64,000 nucleotides of DNA. Origin: Ustulina deusta (taxonomy: Eukaryota > Ascomycota > Sordariomycetes > Xylariales > Xylariaceae). The notes below the pieces were generated by a model. It did not search any database and was not told where the DNA came from. It saw only the letters and a program-made list of their open reading frames with translations. The position numbers and the translations under genes are program-made. The stretch lies in assembly GCA_023159155.1 (NCBI GenBank), contig JAJNNX010000040.1, positions 310,001 to 374,000 of the forward strand, in the 5' to 3' direction. Below are positions 32,554 to 43,636 of this stretch, one piece after another; position 1 is the first letter of the stretch; every line of letters begins with the position of its first letter.

Positions 32554-34041
32554 TCAGGCCGTTCCAGTCGGAGGGCGCGAACGTTGGGCAACAACCTCAC
32601 GCGCGTAAAACTCAACGAGCATTGTGGCGTACGCTTCTAAGTCTTCGACAGGTACACATAGTCTAAAGTCGTTAAGAAGGAGAAATTGAAGTTCAAGGTG
32701 GTTAAGCTCAGCAAGAGGCAAGCCACCGACCTATGTTTGTAAGTCAACTTTTGATCTCGCAAGACGACATAATTTAACTGAACGTACCTTAGCGTATCGA
32801 GAGTTGGTATAGAAGACATCCGAAAAGAACTTGCTTGCACAAGTCACTCCCGCGATTATCAACCGATGGATGTTGAAGCTATCTACAACAAAGTATGTAG
32901 CTGGAGATGTAGTCAATTCTGTCTTGTTGTCGCCCTCTTTCTCTTCGTGATCATCATCTACGAGGTCCGAGCCTGCCTCATCATCGATTGCATCTCGCAT
33001 CTCGATATCCGGTTTCCGGGAAGAAGCATTTGAAGTAGCATGCGGGCGCTGTTTCTGGAGCTGCCGCCTCGTTTCCTCTGCTTCCATCACCAAGTTGTTT
33101 ACCCTCTCCGTCATTCGGTCAAAATAGACCAGCAAACTCAGGAAAACTTCATAAGTCGTGGGGCAATATTTATGAATTCTGCTCAAATAACTCAGAATCG
33201 TGATCGCGGGAACATTCTTTCCGTGGAAAGCTAAGACGGAGCTACTCAGTGGACTCATCAGAGTGCCATCGTGGTTATGATTGGCAGCCGTCTGTTGATG
33301 CGTCGCGTTCCTATGCAATGCGTCATGTTGTAGATCATTTGTCGTCGTGATTTTGGTTAAAAGTGCGGCCACCATCTCAATGATGTCTCCAATAGGCATA
33401 CCGCTAATCTCATACTTCATGGCCTGGAGGGGTGGGTCGTTTAAAATTCCGGGCCCATTGCCGCCATTCATAAGATCCGCTCTCGCGAGACTCTGAATAT
33501 GGGCTAGATCACGGACAACTATAGTATGGCCTTGCTGTGGCGCGGAGGCGTTGTAAGCTGGGGATGTTGTAGTGGGAGAATTCGAAGTGTTGGACTCGGG
33601 AGATGGTTGCTGTTGCGCTGTCATAGTGGCTGAAGCGACTCCAGGCGCAGCATGGTGTATATTAGTTGCCATATAGTTAGGGAAAGTATTCGTGTCCTGA
33701 ACCGCTTCACGCCCAGATGGCGGGTTTGACGATGACGAATCAGGTGGGGAAGGAAATCTGGAGGAGCCGTCGGCAGGTTGTGACTGTTTTGGCTGGACGA
33801 TGGCTTCTGCAGAGTCCCAAGGCCGTTTTGATGGTGTCGCGCTTGGTGCTGAGGATCGAGTGTACGCTGAAGGAGCTGGAGAGCGAGACTTATGCGACTG
33901 CGCCTCACGCGGCCGGCTATTGTATTCGGATCGGTAAGAAGGATCCCGGGCGTGAGAATGCTCGTGCTGTAATCCCGACGACGCTATCATATTGTGGAAC
34001 CGTGAACGATCCGCGACGAAGTCGTTAACAACTGCCGCCAT
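32554..34041 (-). CDS. PHO80/PREG-like cyclin
   Basis: Two exons on the minus strand, 34041-32788 and 32730-32554, with a 57-nt intron (GTACGT...CATAG); 476 residues. The first about 200 residues are disordered (Ser, Pro, Gln, His rich). The cyclin fold starts near GDIIEMVAALLTKI. It contains the PHO80-type signature segments VPAITILSYLSRIHKYCPTT, FLSLLVYFDRMTE, FNIHRLIIAGVTCASKFFSD, NSRYAKVGGLPLAELNHLE and FLLLNDFRLCV; the last two are joined by the splice. An acidic insert (about 350-390) separates two helices. Relatives pair with the Pho85/PgoV-type cyclin-dependent kinase; PHO80/PREG represses the phosphate-starvation response, others act in glycogen control. Which branch this one belongs to cannot be decided here. 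It probably acts in the nucleus and cytoplasm. Confidence 0.9.
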
Positions 34042-37000
34042 AGCACCGCTTCGTAAGGATAAGTGACAGGAGGGTAGCTTATAAATCTGTGGGAGTCAAA
34101 TACGGAGTTAGTGAGGAAGCCCGACTACAATGAGTTCGAATATAATATCAGTGAAGAATTCAAGCCCAACTTTGAGTTGGGCTGTCGGATAAGTTAAACT
34201 ATGCGTGCGAAAAGGGAAGCAAAGATGGCAGGTCGCTTCGTTGCGCAAGCTGACTGGGACAACGCCAGGCTGTGGCTTCATTTGAATCGCATAGAATGAG
34301 AACCACGATTAAATCGGGCGCGGACCAGTGGTGTGGTTGGAAGTTCATGGTTTTGATTACTTGCCTCCCTGCGCTGACAGAGAGGCACGGCCTGCGAAAG
34401 TAAACGAGAGCAGGTAATTGCTAAGTTTTCGGGCAGAGGGTCGTCACGACGACGCGACCACATTTCAAAGCGATCACGGCAAACAAGCATTCTCACTTGC
34501 ACGCACTTGAGACGATGTCACCACGAAGAGGGAACAGCGACGAGACGAGACGAAGCCCGCAGCACCGGCATCAACAGATCAGTCAAGATGGGACGGCGGG
34601 TACGGTCGATGACGTTGCATAATAAATAAGAAAGCGAATGTAGACAGTGCTTACCAATGCTCAAGGTGGAATTAAGATGCTGAGAAGGCGGTTGTCATCT
34701 GCAGATGCGCCTTTCCTAGCTGGGGGCCGACGGAGACAATCGGTGAGTGTCGGATAGATCCAATCTATTGTTTCAAGATTGAACTCGAAGACGGCGCAGG
34801 GACAGTGAAGTCGGCTGCGAAGAAGAGGAAACCGGGTGCGCACGCGAAGAAGTCGGGCGCAACAACGGCGGAATGAAAGGCCGCCTATCTGTCAATCGGA
34901 CCCAGCCAATATTCCAGGTCTTGGGTGTCGATTGATTGATTGATGACAACACAGCACGCACAGGCGGGGGTGTGGTGCCTGCGTGGGTGCTGGGGGGTGT
35001 CGACACGGAGAAACTGCGCGCGACGACTCGCCGTACCAGACGACGACAAAAGGTATGCTGTCGTGTTGGTCGGGTTAAGAATGTAGCTCCGACGAAAGGA
35101 CTTGGTGACGGGAGGAGGGATCGAAATTTAGGGAGAAGGAAGATCAAAGGAATAGGTAGCGATATGAATGGCAGGGTTTAGAGTTGGTTGGTCGAGTGGA
35201 TTTGATTTGCAGAAGGTGGCGGCGGCGAGTGAGCAAGAAGCAGCTTGAAGGCGCGCTGCTAATGAGAAGAGTTAGCAGGGGCGTGGGTGCCTGAAGTACG
35301 CTAAAGCGGTACCTGGTCCATAGGTACCGCGCATATATGTCAGGTCAATAGGTACCCACCTTGTGTATACTATACTACCTAGGTAGGTAGGTACTGAACC
35401 TTCGGGGCTTTGCTTAGGTGTGTATCTTGGGACCTCCGTCTTCGGTATAAATGCGTAGGAGACGACGAAAAACCGATACACAGCACCCAGCAAAAAGAAA
35501 ACGTACTAGATGCAGAGAGAGAGGCTCGGATGATAAATAGCAAAAGTCTAACGGTGCCTTGTCAACAGGTTTATGCGGTTTATGCGGTTTAGGCTGGCTG
35601 GCGAGTCGCAGATATGACATAAAATAGATGGGACGGGCCCAGATAAATCTATCGGCGGCAAAACGACGTAGTAGTGTACCAAGATCGCTCCCCTCTCTCT
35701 TCTCTCTGTTGCTCTCTCGTCTGGTCTCGCATATGGCCCTCGTTATCGCGTCCTAGCCAACAACGACGAATAGGAACCGACGAAGAGATAGATGGTGGCG
35801 ACAGCAGACACCCAGAGTCCCTGCAACACGAACAGCGTATTCGACGAAAAGATACCGAGGGAAATCAATGATGACTATTGGAAATCAATGCAATCAGGCC
35901 AAGAAAAGGAAGAAGGGGAAGACCAGAGCTGAGCCCACTCTCCAGGGGGCCATCCCGTTCAAGTATGAAGACGGGAGGGTGCGCGAAGCGCGCACGCAAG
36001 CAAGCAAGCCATCGTTGGAGGGGCAAAAAGGGGGGAAGGACAGAAACCTGATCGCCCCCGTTGACGTGTTCCTGGGCCACTGATGAGCAGGAGTCTGATT
36101 CAAGCTGCCCGCTTCTCCATCGAATCACAGCCTATCGGGGAAAACCTATTGCACTAGGCACTCTGACAGATCGCCAAACAAGAGCGCCCTGTCCAGGTCC
36201 CAAAATCCACTTCAGGCTGCGAGTGCCCGCACGTGTTTTTAGGGATGGCTGATAATAAGCTGCTTGTTCAGAGCCTGTCCTGGCACAGAGGCTGTACTAG
36301 CCTCCATCTTGTTCAGCCGTCTCTATGTATAATATTCCGCCACCGCCTGTAAATGTAAAACCTGGATTATCAAATCTCATCCTTCTCGTTGTTCGCGCCT
36401 TGTGGTTAAGGGATTGGGCTCACTCTTCCCGAAGAACAGGAGTAGGGAATCGAGTATCTGGGGGTTTACCGACCCCTGTACCTTACATCCATTACTAAAC
36501 CTATGTAACTACTTTGGCCAAAAGGCCGATATCAACGGTGGACAACTAGCGGTGACCTTATAAATACGCACAATAATTGGGCTGCAACAAAGTAGCCAAG
36601 ATGCACAACATACACTACAAGACACTGTCTGCCCTTACAGGGATGTCGATTTACTACACGTGTGCAGGAAAGCCCGGGTAGGATTCTAATTACTTACGTA
36701 TGAACTGACCGGCATTATTTCTACTGAATCGAGCGGCAATTACCACTTCAGTTACGTGATGGGGAAGAAACATGGCCTCATTCAAGATAGGTAGGGCGTG
36801 GTTCAATCGGCTTACTTGCCGACCTCCCACGGCATCGGGTTTTCCAGGTCGTATAGTTGATTAACAGTCACTATTTAAGATTAAATAAACTATCTACTAG
36901 CACCACTACCATTCTTGTTCGCCGCTCCACCTGGACTGACGGTGCAAGATTTCCATACAGTTAGGCTCTCCACTTAGTTTGATGCTTTTTTTTATAAAAA

Positions 37001-38549
37001 ACAAAAGATTACGCATATATATTTACACTAGCATCCCTATCAGCGAATCAAGTTATCGTATATTTTTATCGTCCTGTGTAAAAGTAGTGTAGAAAACGTG
37101 TCACGGTACAGTGTAGGTATACATTGATAACTCGGGGTTATCCACCACCTGGTAATATCCTGAAACCTGATTCATACGTCTTACCTCTCTAAGTACCTAT
37201 GCGCCGTCCTATGGATGCCGGAGTTGAAGTTAAGCTCTGGGTAATTATGGAGCAAGACATCAGACTGACAAGGACCCAGCCGAATATATAGGTAGTTCTT
37301 CCACATGCTGTCTGGGTGGGCTGGGTACCTATATGTAGGTACTTTCCACTAGACTAGTTGCCCCGTCTTGAGGCTCTACGATATCCACATTCACGATTCA
37401 AGTCAGCGACCTGAACTAGTCATTCATCCGTTGTCTGTCTAGTCAGGGTTTTGCGATTTTCCGAACAGGAAGCAATGAGAGCCAGCATGTGAAGGCGGAA
37501 CCCTTTAAACACCTCGGTTACCACTATATAGAGACACCATCATTCGTGGAAGGAAAGCTTCCAGAACGAAGGCCTCCATGAGGCGACAACCCCAAGGCGG
37601 GCAACCCGACAACGCGGCAGCTGTGTGCGCACCGCAGATACCCACGTCTACTCAGCAACATTCTTGTCAGCTGCCGTGTTACATGTCCTCGCCGCCAGAT
37701 TTGTCCTCATAAGCGAGCACTGACGACCACAGAGCAGCAACGGCCTTGGCGCTATTCCCAAAGCTCTGGTACCGGCAATCGTGTAGTGTAGTGGCCCTTA
37801 TTATTGGCGGTCCCCACCACATATGAATTTAGGGTAGATGTTTTACCAACTTCGATCGTACTACGGTTGACACCTGCTATTTCCGGGTGCGATTGACGTA
37901 CCTGCTAGGTTAGGTAAGTATGTGCTGTACCTTAGGTAAGGGGGTAATAGGTATCCTGATATCATGGAACCACACGTTCGCGCAGAGAGTGCAGGTGAAT
38001 GAATTACAAAAAGCCTATGTCCGAGCCCTCAATACCTCATCTTCGGTACACTCCCAATCCGAATATTTCATCGCATCGCGCGCTTAGATCTCTAAAAATG
38101 CTGATTGGGTCGCCGCTTACTATTTGTTTGTTCGAAGATAGACAGGCATGGCTGCAGCTCACCGCTTCATGGTATCGCATGCAGCCAAGACATGACGATG
38201 CGGGAGCCAGCACGGAAAAGGGGCAGAAAGTCCCGTCGTGCAGGTTCATAGTAAGGCAGCGATAACAACCGATATCTCTGGTCTGCACGCACTCTATCGT
38301 AAGAGACTAAGGGAATTCTATAAATCCAAGAGTCCTCTGCACGGGGACTTGCATGTTAGCGAGTCTTTGGTGGTATATATAAGGTTAGGGCGGGAATGCA
38401 AAGCGTCACTGGGCAATTGCAGCAAAGTCAGTTGAGAGCATATCGGACGTTCGTATTAAATAGATGGTCCGATACGTCGTCTTGGCGACAAGCCATCATC
38501 TACCATCATTTCTCGCTTCTGCCCTCATACTTGCTTCTCGATCATGTCC
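34042..38549. other. Long non-coding interval upstream of the cyclin gene
   Basis: About 4.5 kb without a supportable gene. The first about 1.2 kb (to roughly 35280) is probably the cyclin promoter and a long 5' leader, judged by pyrimidine-rich and AC-rich stretches on the cyclin strand. Frames elsewhere, including a Lys-rich one at 35868-36083, have no family motif and overlap equally long antisense frames. Short GGTA/CCTA repeats (about 35380-35395) are present. Confidence 0.45.
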
Positions 38550-39539
38550 CTAATGCCGCACTTTATAGTCCTCATCCGGCAGGTAGAGGTGACGATCGGC
38601 GCCGTCCTTTGTGAGAACTACCATGCGGATGACACCACCTGAGCTGCCGTCCCACTTGATAGCTTCACGGAGGGCGCCCTTGACAAAATTGACTGCATCT
38701 TGCTCCTCCATACCCTCTTTCCAATGCGCATCGCAGTAACCATAGATGTACGTTGATCCTGAACCACCGATCGCGTAAGACTGCTTGTGCAATGAGCCAC
38801 CTAATGGGATCGAATAGACCTGGCCGCCGTGTCGCCCGTCCCAGCCGGCGATGATTAGGCCCGCACTACGAAACGGTCAGTGTGAGAAGATGCCATAGGG
38901 TTTCTAGGATAGTGCAGAAAGGTAGTCCTTACCTTAAACGGTCCTTGTTGGAGTAGCAGATCTCCTGGAAGATGGCAGCAGCCGTTTGTGTTGTGGGCGG
39001 TTTGCCGTTTCGCATCGCAAATAGGCCAAGTTGGTACTGGACAATATCGGCGACAGCTTGTGTGTCCGCAGCCGATCCGGATCGGCAGCACCAGATTGTG
39101 TCGTGTACTCGCGTAAGTTTGTCGGTGACTCGGTTCGCAATGTACGCTCCGGTTGTGGTTCTAGAGTCGGCACCTATAGGTGGAGGTCGTGAGTAACATA
39201 TCCACCAGGGATAACGGATAGATTGACCGCAAGACGTACCTAAAATAACGCCGTCCTTGAATGTTACAGCCATACTGTCTTTTGTCAGTTCCTGAGCTGG
39301 GAAGTACCGCTGTTTGTCTCCGGTTGAATCGTGCATACATCGAAGTACCTAGACTGGAGTGGTGTCAGTGCTACTTGCTTCAAAGACGGCATTTATGAGC
39401 TTACTTGACCTCGCCCTTCTTCAGTCTGTCCATATCAACATGGATACCATCTACTCGTGTTATGGTCAGTCTGGCCCGAGAAAATGCAGCTCAAGCAGCC
39501 CGTACCTTCGTTCAAGACGCCTGTCGTGGTGAACTCCAT
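38550..39539 (-). CDS. PRE3: 20S proteasome beta1 (caspase-like) catalytic subunit
   Basis: Six exons on the minus strand: 39539-39506, 39450-39405, 39353-39339, 39274-39240, 39173-38933 and 38865-38550; 228 residues. The first four exons are only 34, 46, 15 and 35 nt. The spliced N-terminus reads ...[19 protein letters not shown], the beta1 propeptide junction; Gly29-Thr30 is the autoprocessing site and Thr30 becomes the catalytic Thr1. Asp17 (in GADSRTTTG) and Lys33 (in RVTDKLTRV) of the mature enzyme are kept, as are GSAADTQA and the [15 protein letters not shown] end. It cuts after acidic residues in the proteasome core. The catalytic Thr is on the 15-nt microexon. Each junction restores both phase and family wording, so I trust the model. 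Confidence 0.95.
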
Positions 39540-40260
39540 CTTGATTTAAGATGCAAAGATGCGGCGTGTAGGAATTTCTAGGCCGACGTGAAATTTGGGA
39601 GTGATCGTGGCCGGGACAGGTCTCTTGTCTGGTGATTACGGTTGTGTGGTAGCTCTATGAAGAGCTTCAAGTCGTTAGGTGATGGGTTGCATTATGTTCA
39701 GGGAAGCTCAGGCAGCTCACAGACGCGCAGCCTCACACAGCATCCACCCGCCAGTGCTTTGCTTGGCGGCCAATGCCACCCCACAAGGCCGACTAGTCAC
39801 GTGGTGAAGATAGTGTACCTCGGTACACAGTGCTACCTACTTCAGTACACCCCTAGAGAGCCAAGATAAGCAGATAGGCGCAAGGCTCTCGACGAAACTC
39901 CCTGGATCACAGCCGCCATTATCAACAACAGAGGGCACATAGCAATCGGAAATAGCTATTAATTTCCTACATGCGGGGGTACCTGGGGTGTCACTTAAGC
40001 CGTAGCAGGTCGACGTTGCGCCACATAGAGGGAAGAGGGAAAACCTAGAAAACTCTCGTCCGAGAAGAGAACGTAGGTATGGCTGGGTATGTACAGTTGT
40101 ATTTCGCGAACTGAAATGAGGTTCGCCTTATGTATATACCTATCATGTAGTAACCAGAACTCCATACCCCCAAGCACAATGCACGCGTACACGTTGTCGA
40201 ATATCCCAGTACTCGGTAAGGGCGGTTTTACTTGCAGCGCCCTTCAGCAGAAGGAAGGCT
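39540..40260. other. Intergenic region between ERV2 and PRE3 genes
   Basis: Both genes are on the minus strand; this 721-bp interval holds the PRE3 promoter and ERV2 3' UTR. No other feature is seen. Confidence 0.5.
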
Positions 40261-40972
40261 TTATTCCTTCGTAGTTAACTTCAAATCTCCAGCCCCCGTC
40301 TCTCCGGCCTCTCCGGCCTCTCCGGCGGCTTTCTTGTCATCACCGCATCCACAGTCGTAGAAGTCGCCAATCTTATTGCAGTCGAATAAAGGCTTCTCGA
40401 GCCTCTCGTTTACTTGGTTGTGTACATGGCAGGCCCAGCCCGCCGCAGAGTTGCGCGAGCCGATTTGAGGAGGGAATTTCTTGATCAGCTTCTGGAAATG
40501 GCTAGCGCAGTCGCCGCAAGGGTATAATCGGGCGAACAATTGGATGTAGGTCTTGAGTGCAAGTGAATCTTCTTCGGTGGGCTTCTCGGGAAAACGGGCC
40601 ATCATCGTGTGGAAGAGTTTCCAGCTGGCACGACCAAGCTCAGCCCTATTTGCAGAAACAAAGTCAGTAACTGCATGTGGATTCTATACGATCGCCCGGT
40701 ATAGAATGATATGTGTTGGCAAGTGGAAATATGGAAGAGACGTACTTCGCGGTTGCATTCTCGAGCTTTGGCGCTATTGAGCCTCCCTCAAGAATGTTAC
40801 CTGACAAAGCTCCAAAAGCTGCATCTCCTTCAGACGTCGTTTCTCTCGCAAGATCTGCATCATGCATGACCCTTTGTACGCTGCTTATGCTACCGAGACT
40901 GGAAGAGGTGAAAGAGAGTAATATGAATCCGGCCACGACGATGGTGATGAGGATGGTAATATGCCGTGCCAT
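40261..40972 (-). CDS. ERV2: FAD-linked sulfhydryl oxidase, Erv2-like (ER membrane)
   Basis: Two exons on the minus strand, 40972-40746 and 40645-40261, joined over a 100-nt intron (GTACGT...ATAG); 203 residues. An N-terminal signal anchor (ILITIVVAGFILLSF) is followed by a stem and the ERV/ALR domain (about 75-180). This has WKLFHTM, the active-site disulfide YPCGDC (CxxC), and the FAD-binding CHVHNQVN-x-LEKPLFDC block. The C-terminus ends in a Cys-Gly-Cys (DCGCGDD), a likely shuttle Cys pair, then a low-complexity AGEAGEAGETG tail. Erv2 proteins make disulfides de novo in the ER lumen and pass electrons to oxygen. The signal anchor distinguishes it from mitochondrial Erv1. Confidence 0.9.
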
Positions 40973-41929
40973 TGTACAAACGGAAGGGGAGGATCAGAGG
41001 ATTAAAGATAAGAAAGTAATTGTGGTTGTGGCTTGTCGGCCGTGGAGCGTACTGCGATGGCCAACGGAATCGAGAAAATGCAGATGAGAAAGGAATGGCA
41101 GAATCATCACGGAAGAGACATGATCGGCGGGCGGCGTGGATAAGCAGTCGCGACACTCGAACGATTTGTCGCTTGGATGAGTCCACCTGTGCAGCACTGT
41201 CTTTATTAATACTCCAGTGCTGTAGGTACACTGCCTATCCTAGTATAGAACCGTAGCTAAATTTGGCTCTAAGGAGCTAGTTGGAGGCAGGTAGCTTTAT
41301 TACTATTAGTGGACCTTTCCTTTCCAAACCATGGCACAGGACATCAGACTGTAGGTACCAGCCTAGATTGGTCATACAAACCCCTACATTAAGAATGTTC
41401 AACCAAAAAGACTTTTGGCTTTTCTTAAACCAGGTGTAGTGATTTTTCATGGCCAATCTAGGTAAATTGCCTAAATACCAAAAACCAACTCTTGGAGTGA
41501 GACATTCCAATGCCTTCTACCTTACAGCAAGAACCCTTGTCTCTCAATGCACTCTGCCTCGGAAGTAGTTACAGATAATGTTTTTTATAGACATTCCTGC
41601 TATCACATAGCTTGCTTGCCCCGTTTCGTCGTACCAACTCGCTACTATTATTGCCTCGAGGAAGACTCTATCCACCAACAGCCACCTTGACTTGAGTATT
41701 TGGATGCAGATACGTCATTAGCGCGCACTACTGAAGCTCACGGCATGACGTGAGTGTTAAGTATACCACGAGACGGGGGTATCTTCACATCTCCTCAAAC
41801 CTAATCATCCCTCATCCAAAAGACGCTACGAAGACATTTCTCATCTAGCTATCGACGATTCGCGAGGATATATTGAAGTACATACATGCCATGGGTTCAC
41901 CACACTGAACTACACAGCCTCCCCACAAG
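40973..41929. other. Divergent promoter region between ERV2 and GH64 genes
   Basis: The flanking genes point away from each other, so this 957-bp interval should hold both promoters. No motif was identified with confidence. Confidence 0.5.
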
Positions 41930-43045
41930 ATGCCAGCCTCGCTACAGATTGCCTTACAAAACAACACCAATTCCGATCAGGTATTTGCATATATCACGGG
42001 TATTGCACTCCAGCATGACGGGCAACGTTGCATCCTCAAAGCAGACGGCAAAGGGCTATACTTCCCACAGAACCCACCCGCCATCCTCTCTCCACTCACC
42101 GAAGACTGTGCAATCCCTCTTGGTCGGCCGGGAAACACAGTGAGGGTAGAGATCCCACAGATGGCCGGTGGCCGGGTCTGGGTGTCGCGGGACAGCAAGC
42201 TCACATTCCTCCTGAATCCGGGTCCGGCCCTTGTCGAACCCAGCGTGCTCAACCCGAGCGACCCCAACGCGCCCGTGGATTTCGGCTTCTGCGAGTTCAC
42301 GCTCAACGACGCTCAGCTGTACGCAAACATCAGCTATGTGGACTTTGTGCCACGACTCCCCATAGCCCTCAATCTCAAGACCGAGAACGGGCCCGAGCAG
42401 AACGTGGAGGGCACGGCCGCTGACGGCTTAGACCGGTTGGCCGAAGCACTGCGCAAGCAAGCAGGCAAGGACGGCTGGCCTTGGGATAAGCTCGTTGTCT
42501 CAAAGGACGACAAGCCCCTACGTATTCTCAACGCCACACACGGAGATGCCGTCGGCGCTGACTTCAGGGGTTACTTTGAGCCATACGTGGAGGAAGTATG
42601 GGCGCGATTCACGCATCACCCCCATCTCCGGGTCAACACGCAGGCCGCACCCGGAACCCTTCACGCTAAAGTGACGGAGGACAAGCTGCAGGTCGGCGAC
42701 GAGATGTTCTCCAAGCCCAACACCGCCGATATCTTGGGCTGCAATAGCGGGCCATTTACTACCGGTCCCTCGCCTACGCGCAATGCGGTCATACCCCGCC
42801 TCGCAGCCGCCTTTGTGAGATCCGCATTGCTGGAGTCGGATGACCATCCATCCCATCCATGCACATTCTACCGCAGGGATCCGACTAATCACTATGCCCG
42901 GCTTGTCCACGAGTATAATCTGGATGGGAAAGGGTACGCGTTTGCGTACGATGATGTGCAACCAGACGATGGAGAGGACCAATCAGGGAAGGTGAACGCA
43001 GGTGATCCTGTGTTGTTCACCGTGGCAGTTGGCGGCCCTCACTAA
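41930..43045 (+). CDS. Glycoside hydrolase family 64 beta-1,3-glucanase
   Basis: A single-exon 371-residue protein. It matches GH64 (laminaripentaose-producing beta-1,3-glucanase, thaumatin-like fold): FAYITGI near the start, RVWVSRDSKLTF, then CEFTLND...NISYVDFV, and the later YFEPYVEEVWARF, FTTGPSPTRNAVIPRLAAAF and NHYARLVHEYNLDGKGYAFAYDDV blocks. Glu122 and Asp138 are 16 residues apart, the spacing of the catalytic Glu/Asp pair in the studied bacterial enzyme. No signal peptide is visible: the catalytic domain begins within about 15 residues of the ATG, although most such fungal enzymes act on cell-wall glucan. An upstream ATG at 41886 is in another frame. The function is likely glucan remodelling or degradation; the export route is unclear. 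Confidence 0.88.
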   Translation: MPASLQIALQNNTNSDQVFAYITGIALQHDGQRCILKADGKGLYFPQNPPAILSPLTEDCAIPLGRPGNTVRVEIPQMAGGRVWVSRDSKLTFLLNPGPALVEPSVLNPSDPNAPVDFGFCEFTLNDAQLYANISYVDFVPRLPIALNLKTENGPEQNVEGTAADGLDRLAEALRKQAGKDGWPWDKLVVSKDDKPLRILNATHGDAVGADFRGYFEPYVEEVWARFTHHPHLRVNTQAAPGTLHAKVTEDKLQVGDEMFSKPNTADILGCNSGPFTTGPSPTRNAVIPRLAAAFVRSALLESDDHPSHPCTFYRRDPTNHYARLVHEYNLDGKGYAFAYDDVQPDDGEDQSGKVNAGDPVLFTVAVGGPH

Positions 43046-43636
43046 GTCAGCCGTTCATTCATAGAGTCAGTATGCCAAGTCTTCTGAAGTCCTGATTATC
43101 CCATTCCAGGATGGGAGTTCCCCATATACAAAAATTTGTGGCTCCGGCTCCTTACGCCTTATATTCTAGAATATCGGAGTGTAGTAGTAAATTTATCCTG
43201 GCAGCCCTCACTGAGTCGGAATAATCGAGAGACGCCGCACTTAACCGCGGCCTCTAGGTGATTCGGAAGAAAATGGGCTCACCAGGGCTTCTACCATATA
43301 CTCCCACATCCTAGAACATAATGCGGAGAGACACGGGCCGACACGTTCTCATACACGCGATAGACCTCTCACCAGTTCACCAAAGTAAGAATAAGAGCAT
43401 CTTCGAGGCTGTAGTACGGATATATTATATCCTGCGGCTATTGGTATCTCCAATCGGGTTGATTGATCTCAACATTAACCAAAAATAGTCTACTGTCCTA
43501 AGACGCCACCGCCACCAACGCAGTTCAGAAACCCTTGTCAACCCTCCAATACTCCCAAATACGGCATCGTTACGCTAGCCTGAATACACCAAGGTAATTC
43601 CGAACGGCAATGAGTCAAACAGAGCGGTCAAGGTCT
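43046..43636. other. Intergenic region between convergent GH64 and subtilase genes
   Basis: The 591-bp interval should contain two 3' UTRs. Nothing else is evident. Confidence 0.5.

Noticed and set aside
35868..36083. Lys-rich frame of 71 residues
   Set aside because: Low-complexity, overlaps antisense frames of equal length, no family match.
37578..37715. 45-codon frame starting MRRQPQGG
   Set aside because: Short, no homologue recognised, no splice partners; compatible with chance.
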